Assembly (NCBI GenBank): GCA_001430745.1
Contig: KQ482032.1
Location: 469,590-526,563, forward strand
DNA from: Auxenochlorella pyrenoidosa
Lineage: Eukaryota > Chlorophyta > Trebouxiophyceae > Chlorellales > Chlorellaceae
Direction of reading: 5' to 3'
DNA: 56,974 nt
The position numbers were made by a program, and so were the translations under genes. Position 1 is the stretch's first letter, and every line of letters begins with the position of its first letter. Below the pieces are notes generated by a model. The model saw only the letters and a list, made by a program, of their open reading frames with translations. It was not told the DNA's origin and did no database searches. Shown here piece by piece: positions 1 to 11,700 of the stretch.

Positions 1-47
1 CGCCGCCCCCCCCCCCCCCCCCCCCCCCCCCTTTTTCCCCTTTTCAG

Positions 48-1978
48 TGGGGCCTGAAGCACTACTGGGATGCTCTGCTGGATGCCGACCTGGAGTGCGA
101 TGCCCTGGGCTGGCAGTACGTGTCGGGCTGCATGGCAGGTGGGCCGCGGCACCCCGTCAACACCCGCCCTGTACCCTGGTCGCCCACACCGCACCAGCGC
201 TGCAGCGCAGGGCTGCGCCCCTTGGCAGTCGGTGCTCTGGCCTGCATGCCAGGCTCGCCCTCTCCCGGGCCGTCGGGCATTTCTGACTCGGGCGGCCGCG
301 GCCGCAGCTACGCCACAGACCACTGCACCTCTGTGCTTCAACTCGCTGGCCCCCCCCCCCTCCCACCCCCCCCCAGACGCCCACGAGTTCAGCTACACCA
401 TCGACCACCACACCGAGGCGCGGCGCTTTGACCCCGACGGCAACTACGTGCGTCGCTGGCTGCCCGTGCTGGCACGCCTGCCCGCCAAGTACATACACGA
501 GCCGTGGACTGCGCCAGAGTCGGTGCTGGAGGATGCGGGTGGGTGGCACAGGGTAGGGCTGGATGTGCGGGGGTGAGGCTAGGGGTGCGGGGGACGCGGG
601 CAGCGCAGCCTCGCTCGCCACCTAGCCAGATGCCGCATGCTTGCTGCGGCGCCCCGCTCTTCACCACCCGGCTCCTCCCAGCATAAAGAGATTTGTACAG
701 CCAAAGCCCTCGACCCCGGACCTCGCTGGCTCTCCCTCCCTGCAGGCGTGGAGCTGGGCGTCAACTACCCCTTCCCCGTCATCTCCACAGAGGACAGCCT
801 GGCAGCGCTGGCGGCCGCAGACGCCGTCGTTCAGCAGTGCCTGCGGGCCGGCCCCGGGGCCTCGGCAGCGCCCGACGCCGCCGCCTGGACGGGAGCCACG
901 CCGGGGCCCTTCCGCCCCGCCACCGACGCCGACCCCGCCGAGGCAGAGCGCCTGTTTGCAGAGCACTACAGGCGAGCTGGGGCCGGCAGGCCGGGCAGCG
1001 CTGGGGGGCGTGCTTGTGGCCGGTGCTGGAGTGAGGGCCGGCGGCGAGGCGGAGACATGCTGCGTTTGCGCCGCTCCCAGCCGCCCAGCTCTGCCTTGAG
1101 AGGCTTCCCTCGGAGCTGCTCCCGCAGCTTGCTGCCCCACCCATGCGGGCTCTCCTGGCTTGCCTGTGCTCATCACCGTCTGCCGCCCTCGCCCCATGCT
1201 GCGCTCCTCCTGCAGGCAGCACGTCCTGTTCAGCGAGCCCCTGCAGCAGCAGCGGGCAGAGGGCTCGGGCGGCTCGGAGGACGTGCAGAGCAACGTCGTG
1301 CTGCCCGCCGACGGCGCAGCGGGCACCGCGGCAGCGGCACGCGCCGCCGCAGCCGCAGCCGCCGCAGCTGCCGACGACCTTGTGTCCTGCGCCCCGCTGC
1401 CCAGCGATGCAGCCCGCAGCGCCTGGGCGGGGCCACCACCCGGGGTCGCAGAGCCGAGTCTGGGCGAGGCGCAGCCTGCGGCGGCGCAGCCGCTCTGGCA
1501 GCAGCCCCTGACTGTGGACCCCGCGTGCGGCAGCGCGGGTGCAGGAGGCAGCGGCGCGGGCACGGGCCATGCCACGCAGACAGGTGTCAGCCTAGGAGTG
1601 CCCAGCCTGTCTGGTGGGGCTGGCGCTGGCTCTCAGCCGCTTGCTGGGCATGCGCCGCCAGCGGGGCTGCTGCTGCGATCCGCACAGCGGGCAGAGCCAT
1701 CCGCCGGGGAGGAGGTTGAGGGCGCCCAAGCAGTGGCGGGGCCGGCACCAGTGCTGCCACAGCCGCAGGCAGCAACCAAGGTGCAGGAAGCTGGCGGGCA
1801 GGGGAGCAGCAGCCCTGGGAGCGGCGCCTGCACGGCTGGCGGGCAGCAGGCGCAGCAGGCGCGAGGGGTGCCGGGGTCTGCAGCCTGTGCCCAGCAGCGG
1901 CAGCACGGCCAGGCTGCTCCCAGCGGCCACAAGCGCCAGCGTGCCCGCAGCCCTTCGCCGCCGCCCGACGACACCTGA
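48..1978 (+). CDS. CRY: Plant-type cryptochrome, C-terminal part (5' end outside window)
   Basis: Blue-light photoreceptor; this is the end of the FAD-binding domain plus the C-terminal extension. Exons 48-138, 377-538, 746-971 and 1216-1978 join in frame to 413 residues ending at TGA. The first exon carries the flavin-site block [15 protein letters not shown]; the next two carry [19 protein letters not shown] and GVNYPFPVI, all typical of plant cryptochromes rather than CPD photolyases. The last exon encodes about 250 residues of Ala/Gln/Pro/Gly-rich sequence ending in a basic [12 protein letters not shown] stretch that looks like a nuclear localisation signal. Long C-terminal tails of this kind serve signalling in plant cryptochromes; that role here is inferred. 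Intron 3 (972-1215) starts with GC (ACAG|GCGAGC); this restores the codon and gives [12 protein letters not shown]. The photolyase-homology N-terminus lies upstream of the window. Confidence 0.9.
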
Positions 1979-2073
1979 AGCGCTGCCCCAAGCCCCGGTG
2001 CACCACTGCACCCTTACCCACCTCAACCTACCTGCCCGCAGCAGAGAGCGAGCCACATGAGCACACGATGACA

Positions 2074-2111
<38 letters not shown>

Positions 2112-2637
2112 CTTGCAGCGCAACCACTCTGCGCTCACCATAGGCTGCCGGCTTGCCGCCGTCCAGCCATCGTCCCAACATGTTCTTCCTTGTCTGCTAT
2201 CATACGAAAGTCGCCAACCCAACACCACGAGCCCTTGCCGTCCTGGTGCCAGAAACGAACGTCCCATTTTGAGGCTTTGCAATTCGCAATCTTTCCGCCC
2301 TCCCTCCCCGCTTTGCCTGCCAAAGCATGCACACACCGTGCCCTGCCCTACACGCACACCATTGATGCAGTAAGGGGCCATCCGAGGCTGCGGAGGCGCC
2401 TGCCCCTGACCTGCTCCCTTCATTCCCAGTGGCGCTTTGCCACCAGCTGCTGCAACATCATGAGCCATGATTCCAGTGTTGACAGAATGGTGCAATTGTG
2501 GTGCACACCAGGATTGGGACATTGTACAATTGGGGCAGGATGGCAGGAGGGAAGAGGGTCGAGCAGGGGGCATGTCCCCACCACCACCACCACCAAAGAG
2601 AAGAAATGGCACAGGTGCGGCGCAGCATAGAGGGGCG
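1979..2637. other. Convergent intergenic region
   Basis: This holds the 3' flanks of the cryptochrome (+) and the aminotransferase (-). A CA microsatellite lies near 2076. I see no convincing coding frame, RNA gene or conserved signal. Short open frames here lack splice partners and family resemblance. Confidence 0.6.
2076..2109. repeat. (CA)17 microsatellite
   Basis: Seventeen perfect CA dinucleotides, about 100 bp after the cryptochrome stop codon and probably in its 3' UTR. Confidence 0.95.
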
Positions 2638-5460
2638 CTAGCCCTGCCGCCCGCCCTCGGGGTACCTCTTCTCCAGCCAGGCCTCCAGCTGCGCCAGGCA
2701 CTCTGGCAGGTCGCGCCGGCCAAAGCCCAGGCGGAAGCGCCCCTCAGCGGCGCTGCGCGCGTCGTCGTACACCCCGGCCGGCATCAGCAGCACGCCCGCC
2801 TCTGCCACCAGCGCCTCGCACCAGGCGCCCACATCCTCGCCGGTCAGCAGACAGGGGAAGGCGACGGTGCCGGCGCGGGGCGGGGACCAGGCAAACACGC
2901 GGCGCCAGCGGGCGAAGAAGGCGTCCAGGGCCACCAGGTTGGCGCGCACCGTGGCCAGCTGGCGCCGCAGGATGTCGTCCCACCTGCAGCCAGGGAGGGG
3001 CGGGCAGGGCGCCGGCCATGCTCTGGACTCTCCCGCATGCTCTGGCCGCCTCGGCGCGCTGCCCTCCAGCCATTCATGGAGCTGCCTGGGCACGCTGCCT
3101 GCGCCAGTTGGCGACATGGCGGGCAGCGTGCGGAGCCTGCACCCTCGCGCGTGGTGCTGTGGTCTGCCTGCATGGGCCGCGCGCCATGGCACGGTGGCTT
3201 CACCCAAGCAGCCGCCCCGCCGCCCAGCCCCCCCCCCCCCCCCCCGCCCCCCCTTCGCCTGCGCACCGCCATGAGCGCCAGCACCTCGCTGGGTGCTGAG
3301 CTGCAGATGGTGGTGAAGTCCTTGAGCTCCAGGATGCGCGCCAGCACTGCAGGGGGGAGGAAAGGGCACCTGGGAGGGCTGGGAGGGCTGGGAGGGCACG
3401 CACACGCACTGGGGCGGCACTGTAGGCCTTCCCCACAGGCCCCAGGGCTGCGCCTCGAGGGGACAGCCGGGTGGAAAGGGGCGCAGGATGTTGCGCAGAA
3501 AGAGGGACTGCCCAGAGAGCAAGCTCCACCTGCGGCCAACACAGCACGAGCCGGGCTCAGGCCGCCCACATGCTGGCCGCCCGGGCCTCCCATCCCAGCG
3601 GCCCGCTCACGTGCCGCGTCCTTACAGGCCAGCCAGCCGATGCGCAGGCCGGGCCCGCCCACCGCCTTGCTCAGGCCGCACAGCGAGATGCCGCGGTCGC
3701 AGCAGTCGGCGGCGGCGGGCAGCCTGTGGGCGGCGGGGTCCAGCTCCAGCGTGCGGTACATCTCGTCGCTGCGTGGACAGGCGGGGCGGGGGGAGGGTGA
3801 GAGATGGTGGGGACGGGGGGTGGGGGGGGTGGGGGGGGTGGGGGGGCTGGAGGGAATGGCGCCGCGCCTTGCTTCAAGGCAGCAGGGGTGGGTGCCTGTT
3901 GTGAAGTGGGGTTGCTATATCTAGCGCCGCCTCCCGCGCTTCGTTGCGGACAGCCGGCGCAGGCTGCTAGCCGCGTAGGCCTCAGGACCGCCCACGTTTG
4001 CTGCGCCCACGCCTGCCAGACTGCACGGCTGCGCAGGCCTGCAGCCATCTGAGAGCGCCACCCGCATGGCCCTGCGCCAGCCCCACCTGAACAGGTAGGC
4101 CCCGTGCCGCTCGCACAGCGCGCACAGCGCCGCCCACTCCTCCCGCGTGAAGTGCGCGCCCGAGGGGTTGTGCGGCGAGTTGACCACAACCAGCTTGGTC
4201 CTGCCTGGCCAGATGAGGCGCTCGGCGTCGGCGACGTCAAACCGCGGGGCAGCGCCGCCGTCCCCTGCGCTGCGGCTAGTAGAACGGGGAGGGTGCTGCG
4301 TGGCTAGGACGGGCGGCGAGGGCTGGATGCCGCCCCGGGGCGGGCCACTGAGCGGGTGGAGCCAGTGGGCAGCGGGTGCTGTGGAGAGGCGAGTTGGGGC
4401 AGGCGCCGCGCCGACGGCCCATGCCAGCGGCGCCGCACCTGGCGAGGCACCAGCGCGACACCTCGCAGCCAATGGACTGCGCGCACTCGTAGAGCGACTG
4501 GTAGCCGGGGAAGGTGCACACCACGTGGTCCCCGGGCGCCAGCAGAGCCTGCGGGGGCGGGCAGCGGGACGGAAGAGTTGAGAAGGGGAGCCACAGGCGC
4601 TGCGGGCGTGGGCGCCGCGCATTCATGCGCCAGACCATGCTCACATCCTACAGGCACAATCGTGCATGCAGATACCCACACACAGCGGCAGGCGGAGCTT
4701 CCCCGGCCAAGCATGCGCGGCGCAGCGTGGCGCAGCAGCTCTGCGGGGCTGCATGCGCCGCCACCCTCCCCGGGTGCCCGGCAGAGCCGCCTGGTACACC
4801 GCCCTCGCAGGCAGCAGGCAGCCCCGCCCCTCGCCTGCATGCACAGGAAGACCAGCTCCTGCGGCGCCGCCACCGCCAGCTGGTCGGGCGCCACGCTGCT
4901 GTACAGGCGCTCCGCCACGGCACGGCGCAGCGCCGGCAGCCCCTGCGTCTCCGTGTAGCTCAGCCGCAGGCTGTTCCACATCTGCAGGCACTCGTCGTCC
5001 GCCAGCGCCAGCAGCTCTGCCATGGTGAGGGGCTCGCTGGCGCGGGGGGCAGCGGGAACGAGGGGTGATAGCGGGGCGCAGTGAGGGAGGGTGTGGGCGC
5101 CGGCAGCGGCGGGCAGGAGTGCGGGCAGGTGAAGTGAAGTGGGTGCGCCATCGCAAGCCGCCCATCCTGGGTATCGCATGCCATCAGCCCGTGGTGGCAG
5201 CCCACCTGTCGGAGCAGCACAGCAGCCAGCGGGTGCTGTGCTCATACTTGGCAAAGAACCTGTTTCCATGGTGCAGGGCATGCGGGAGAGGTGAGCAGCG
5301 CAGGATTCTAGGTAACAGTTGCATCCTGGTTTGCGAGGCAGAAGGAGCGGAGGGGCAGGGCCAGAAGCAAGGAGTACCTCTCCAAGGCGAACGGTGGCAG
5401 CGGCCGCGGGCCAACGCTGTGGGCGCCGTCGCCAGTGTGATCTGTCGCTGTGGATGGCAT
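2638..5460 (-). CDS. PLP-dependent aminotransferase, class I/II (fold type I)
   Basis: Transfers amino groups using pyridoxal phosphate; the substrate cannot be read from sequence. Eight exons on the minus strand: 5460-5378, 5259-5206, 5036-4835, 4548-4439, 4269-4087, 3768-3611, 3346-3259, 2983-2638. All junctions keep frame, giving 407 residues, normal for the family. Start ATG at 5460 is the one nearest the conserved PPFALER block. Visible family landmarks are FAKYEHSTRW, PGYQSLYE, the NSPHNPSG loop (about residues 180-187), SDEMY (Asp212 and Tyr215, cofactor contacts), SLCGLSKA with the likely Schiff-base Lys near 245, LRIGW, and near the C-terminus RFRLGFG with the carboxylate-binding Arg. 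No clear targeting peptide. Two introns (2984-3258 and 4549-4834) use GC donors. It resembles the uncharacterised aminotransferase group near capreomycidine-synthase-like enzymes; that placement is tentative. Confidence 0.9.
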
Positions 5461-5761
5461 AGCCCGACACCTTCTGAATATGTCTGCACTGTATCGGGCC
5501 ACTAAAAACGCCCAAAACACGGTGTGCAAGGGATGGATGGCTTTGCTAGAGGGGAGTGGCTAGGGCTTGCCCGGCCGCGCGTGTGCCACTTAGTCTAAAT
5601 TCCGAACCTGCAATGCATCACGATCGGAGCGTGGACTACAAGGCGCATTGCATGACAGGCGAGGCATGGGGTTCTTGGGGCCTGGCCTCTCTGGAGTGTT
5701 TCGCTATTTGGCTGCGCAGCGATGGATTCGCCGATCATCAGTGGCTGAGGGTGACAGAGCC
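5461..5761. promoter_or_regulatory. Shared divergent promoter region (aminotransferase / UTP21)
   Basis: Only 301 bp separate the start codons of the aminotransferase (minus) and UTP21 (plus), so both promoters and 5' UTRs must fit here. No classical TATA box is evident. The role is inferred from gene arrangement. Confidence 0.6.
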
Positions 5762-8700
5762 ATGGCTCTCTTCCAGCCCTTCAGGGCGCTCGGCCTCATC
5801 ACCGATGCCGTCCCTTTCGCCGTGCAGCGGCGTGGGGCAGCCACATTCGTCACCGTCAGCGTTGGCAAGGCCTGGCAGGTGATGGGAGAGCCCACGGGAC
5901 CTTTCTGGGCCGCTCTGCATGCATGGACAGCCAGCAGCCCTTCGCCCCGTCTGAACGCTCCTGCCCTTATCGTGTGCAGGTCTACAACACCGAGAAGCTG
6001 CGCCTCACCCTGGTCGGGCCTCAGGTGTGCTGGCTGCTGCTGCTGCCGCTGCCTGCCGCCCACGTTGCTGCCTGGAGCTCTCTTCGTTTGCTGCTCACAC
6101 CTGCTGCGTTGGTTCAATTCACAACCTTGTTTCCACCCCTTCGCTGCTGCAGCTCAAGCACGCCATCTCCGCGCTCGCCTGCAAGGGGGACCTCACCTTT
6201 GCTGCCTGCCGAGGCACGATTGTCGAGTGCCGGCGCGTGCACCGCAGCGGCGAGTACCGCGGCGGCCATGCCGGCGACATCCTGCAGCTCCTCGTGCTGG
6301 GGGACAGGCTGCTGAGCCTTGGCGCCGACCGGCGGCTGCTGGTGTGGCGCATCGGTCAGCATGCAGCGCCCGAGGTCTCCATCCAGCTGGCAGAGTGAGT
6401 GCCTGGTGGTTGCGCCGAAATGCCGCTCAGCGTGGGCATGCTTAGCACCGCAAGTTGGAGCATGGCTCGCACACAAGCAGCAGGGCTCGTGTGGAGCAGG
6501 GACGGGAGGCAGGGTGCTGCACGGCAGCTGGCCGGCCTCAGGAACCCGCGGCTGTGCGGGCCAGCTGCCTGCGCCGGCGTCTACCTTTAACCAACCCCTG
6601 CCCCCTCCTCTGCCCCGCCGCAGCGACTTCACGCCCACGTGCCTGGCCCACCCCGACACCTACCTGAACAAGGTGGTGGTGGGCAGCGAGGAGGGCCGCC
6701 TGCAGCTGTGGAACTTCTCCACGCGGCGCATGCTGTTCGAGTTTGCCGGCTGGGGCGCGGCGGTGCGCTGCATCGCGCCCTCGCCCGCGCTCGACGTGGT
6801 GGGCGTGGGGCTGGCCGACGGGTGAGCAGGCGTGGGGGTGCAGACGGGTGGGGAGTGGGGGGCTTGTCCTCCTCCTGGTGCTCCGCCCTGATGCTTCGGT
6901 TGACTGCCCACCACTCGTGTCGGCTCCGCTGCACTGCTGCATCAATGTTGCACGCCGCACCTCCACTGCACTGCTGCATCAGTCCCTTGCGCGCTGCACC
7001 TGGCACACACGCCCCTGTTAATCCCTCCGCCACTGTCTCACCACTGCTGGCGGAGTTTCAGATGCGGGCCACAGAAACTCGGGAGTTTCGCTGACAACAT
7101 CCCTCCCCTCCATAGGGTGTTATCTGATAGTAGCTCCTGCACATCCCCTGCCATAAGTAGACTCAGCGCATAACCCCAATCCGCGCCGCGTGCCTTGCGC
7201 CAGGCGCGGGCCATGCATGAATGTCTGCCCGGGACGCAACCCTTGCTGCCGCGCACCTGCCCCCCACGCTGTGCCCCACAGGCGCGCCGTCCTGCACAAC
7301 CTGCGGTACGACGAGCCGGTGATGACGCTGCACAACGCCTCGGGGGTGGGTACCAACGCCGACAGGTTCCTGACGGGCTCTGAGGCGCAGGCGGCCGCGC
7401 TGGCCGCCGGCGGCGCCGTCACGTCCATCTCCTTCCGCACAGGTGTGGGCGGCGGGTGCGCGCCGGCAGCAGCCAAGTGCTCTGCTGCTCTTGCCAGCAG
7501 CAGGCAGGGAGATGGCAGCGGGTGCAGACTCACTACATGCCGAGCAGGCTTGCCTGCGCTTGCGCTGCCGCACTGCGCGCATTCCCATGCACCCTGTGCG
7601 CCCCCGTTTGACTAATTTGATCCTGCCTCGACTTGCCAAGTCGGCTCAGCGCGTGCGCTCCTCATGCCGGCGGCCCTGCTGCGCAGGCGCGGGCGTGCCG
7701 CTGATGGCGGCGGGCGGCGGCGCGGGCGTGGTGACTGTCTGGAACCTGGAGCAGCGTCGGCTGCACACGCTGGTCCGCGACGCGCACGACGGGCCCCTCG
7801 TCTCGCTGCACTTCTTCCCAGGTGCGCCGCCCCACCTCTGCAGCGGGCTGCCAGCTGACCTGCAGGCGCGGGCTGCTGGCCTGCAGGCGCGGGCTGCTGG
7901 GTGGCACCAGCGCGCGGGGGGAGCGCGTTGGCTGCAGTGGCCCCGGGCACTGCCGCGCGCGCTGGCATGTGCATGGCCGTCGCGTGCGCTCACGGTTGGC
8001 TCCCCCCCTGCCCACGCTGCAGGCGAGCCGCTGCTCATGTCGGCGGGGCGCGACAACGCGCTCAAGCACTGGGTGTTTGACGCCACCGACGGCGCCGCCC
8101 GCCTGCTGCGGTTCCGCAGCGGGCACGCCGCGCCGCCCACCGTGGTGCGGCACTACAGCACCGGCAAGCTGCTGCTGTCTGCAGGTGGGCAGGCTGCCGC
8201 ACAAGGGGGGGCGCTGCCTGGCCGGCCTCTGGGCATCCCCACCCAAGGGTGCATGCCCCCAGCCAAACTTGCTGCGAGGGAGCCACAGACGGCCGCTTCT
8301 ACCATGTCGGGCCGCCCTGTTTCCTGCCCTTGCGCCAGCCCAAGCCTGCATGCTCCCAGACCGATGGGCCACGCCCCCTTCCTCCCCCCCTCCTTTCCCT
8401 TTTCAGGCCAGGACCGCGCCTTCCGCGCCTTCTCCACCATCCAGGACGCCCAGTCCCGCGAGCTGAGCCAGCACCACACCCAGGCGCGCGCCAAGCGGCT
8501 CAAGATCCAGGAGGCCGAGCTCAAGCTGCCGCCGGTGCTGGCGCTGGACGCCTGCGACGTGAGCACATGCATGCATGGCCCGCCTGGGAGGCTAGGACGC
8601 CGCCTGCGCGCCCGGGTCGCCTCCGGATCTGGCAGGGGCGGCCCCTGCTGCTTGGCTGCAGAGGCGGCTCCCACGGGGGGTGCACTGGGGGGTCCTCGTG

Positions 8701-11700
8701 GCTTGGGGGCTCAGTGCGTGCCACACACCTCGCTGCCGCGCAGGTGCGGGAGCGGGACTGGAGCAACGTGATCACGGCGCACGAGGGCGACTCCCGCGCC
8801 TATGTGTGGCGCCTGCAGAAGTACGCGCTGGGCGAGTGGGTGCTCTTCCCGCCCGCCAAGCAGCTGGCGGGGGCCAAGGAGGCGCGGGTCTCGGCGGTCT
8901 GCCTCAGGTGTGGGTGGGTGGATGGTGTGGGTGGGGCGGGGCATGATGAAACATGTCTGTGTCCTGCTTGGTGCAGGGTCGTTGTCTGTCCCCCTGGCCG
9001 CCTGCTCCTTAGAGGCTTGCCCATCACCACTTGACCCCCGCCCTCCGGCCACGCCCTCCCCGCAGCCGCTGCGGCAACTTTGGGTTTGTGGGCAGCGAGT
9101 CGGGGCGGGTGGACCGCTACAACATGCAGAGCGGCCTGCACCGCGGCTCATACTGCCGGGATCAGAAGGTGCGGGCCGCGCCCTCGGGGCAGCGCGCCAG
9201 CTGTTGGCTAGGCCTTGCACATTGGCCACTTTTCCCTGTGCCTTCCGGCCGGAAGCACACGCCGCTGTGGCCAGCACGATGGCCAGCCAGCAGAGCGCTA
9301 GTTGCTGCGCCTCGTCCATGGCCGCATGCCTCGCCTGCTGCCGCTGCCGCTGCTGCTGCTACCGTGCTCGAGGGTGCCAACCTGTGAACTCCCTGGCTGC
9401 CCGGCCCTGCGTTCTGCCTGCAGGTCATGCAGCAGGCAATGCAGAGGTCGGCACCCGGGGTGCCTGCCCCCAAGGAGCTGCTGGAGAGCCCCGGGGTGAC
9501 TGCCCACGACGGCCCCGTGCGCGGCGTCTGCACCGGTGCGCCGCCCAAGCAGCCTGGCCTCAGGCCCCCCTGCTCTGCTGCGGGCCAGCACTGCCGCCTG
9601 CGCGGGCTGCCCACATGCAGCCACCGTGCCTGCTTGCAAGGCATGCGCTTGATGGCGCCAAGCCCAGCACTGGCCCCTCCCCTGAGCCCCGGGCTGCGCC
9701 ACCCCCTCGCCAACCCCCTTGCAGACAGCTGCAACCGGCTGGTGGCCACCGCCGGCGCCGACGGCTACGTGCGGGTGTGGGACTTCAAGGGGCGCGGCCT
9801 GCGGGCGGAGATTCGTGTGGGGGCGCCGGTGGCGCGGGTGGCGCACCACGCCGGCACCTGCCTCATGGCGGCGGCCTGTGAGGATCATGTCATCCGCATG
9901 TACGACCTGGAGGTGAGGCCTGCTGCGCTGGGATGGGGTGGGACATGCTGTTTTGTGCTAGGATTGCTAGGATGGGATGGGCCTGGCTGCGCTGCTGTAA
10001 CGATGCGTGGATGCCCTGCCCTGCCATCCGAATGTGATGCATGTGTGTGTGGTTGGCTGCCCTGCCTGCCCGTTGCCTGCTGCCTGCGCGCCGCCCTGCC
10101 TGCCCTGCCCGCCCTGCCGCCTGTGCCCCCCCTGGCCTGCCTTGCTGCACCCGGCCGCTGACGACAAAAACTGGCACCAGTCCGAGCACCAAACCACTCA
10201 TTCCTTGGCTGCACCTGAGGACACAACTTGTTACACACTCCGAGGCCATCGCCCTGCTTGGCGCTTGCCCGCCTGCCGCGCCTGCTGCCTGTCACTCCCC
10301 TGGCATCCGCCCCAGAGCCACGCCTGCATCCCCGCCCTGCGTTTCCCAGCCCTACCCGCCGCCGACCGCCAGCCCCCTCTTGTCCCTGGCGAACCTCCAC
10401 CCCTGCAGGCTGCCCGCCTGGTGCGCCAGTTCCGCGGGCACGGCGCCGGCATCACCGACATGCAGGTGTCAGAGGACTGCCGCTGGCTGCTGTCCGCCAG
10501 CCTGGACGGCACCGTGCGCTGCTGGGACATCCCTGGTGGGTGGGAAGTGCTGTCGGTGCCCTGCGGGCTGCCTGCGTTCTCTGCCTGCGGGCTCATCGGC
10601 CAGGGCCAGCCCTGCTGGCTCGGCGAGCCCTCCGGCCTGCCCTCTGTGCCGTGTGTTCTATGTCCCTCGTGCGCTGTGTGTGCCATGCCCCTCGCGCGCC
10701 TGCGGCCTGTGCACTGCATGCTGCTGCCGTGCTTGGGCAAGGATGGTTTTGTCTCGTTCGTCTGAATGCGAACTCCACCAAAGTTCACAAAGCTTGACGA
10801 CAAGCATCATATCACCACCCATAAACTGAGCCCGCCCCGCCTGCCTGCATGCGCCGCCCCAACTGCTGCGATGATAGACTCACAATCAATGCATGTTAGA
10901 CTACCGATTGCTGCCCCCCGTGGGCTGCATGAGTTCAACCTTCTTTGTGGTTGAGCAGCTCCCGCCGCGCATTATTCCCGCCCGCTGCTGCTGCATCTGC
11001 CCTTGCTGCCCCTGCTCCTGGGCTTGCTCTCCCTCTGCACGGCGATCTGCAATGATTATACACGAGAAACATTGCATGTTAGACTACCGATTGCTGCCCT
11101 ACACGGGCTGCATGAGTACACAAACTCTTGGCTGTGATTCTGAGCAGACGCCGCTGCCACCTCCACCCCTACCGCCCCCTTGCATGCCACTTTTTTGCCT
11201 CCTGTTCTGCGCAAGCCCCGGCCCGGCCTGCTTTCACCACCCCTCTTGGGCCCCCCTCCCAACCCCCCTGCAGGCGCCCGCGTGCTGCAGGTCATGCGCA
11301 TGGGCGCCCCCGTCACCTCGCTGTCCCTGGGCCCCGCCCAGGACCTGCTGGCCACCTGCCACGTGGGCATGCGCGGCGTGTACCTGTGGGCCAACCAGGT
11401 GTGTGGGGGTGGGGGGGTGAGCAAGCGCGGCCCTGGCGTGGAGGAGAGCATCCCAGCGCCGCCTGGCTGCTCGCTGGGCGTTGCACGAGCCTGCCGCACC
11501 CTGTGGGTGCCTTGTCTGCGGCTACAGCGAGATTCTCCTGCCCCGCCCCGCCCCGCAGATGCTGTTTGGCAGCGGCGCCGACATCGTGCCCAGCGAGCAG
11601 CCGGTGCGGGTGCGCCTGCCCGACATCACCAGCAGCGGCAGCGGGCCGGGCGCCACGGCGGCCGACGCCGCGCAGCGTGCGCAGCATGAGCGCTCCGAGC

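Noticed and set aside
661..1575. 304-codon minus-strand open frame opposite the cryptochrome
   Set aside because: Composition shadow: GC-rich coding DNA keeps antisense frames open. The plus strand carries recognisable cryptochrome sequence here.
2076..2109. Regular repeat considered as a CRISPR-like array
   Set aside because: A simple CA dinucleotide repeat without spacers; the organism is eukaryotic.
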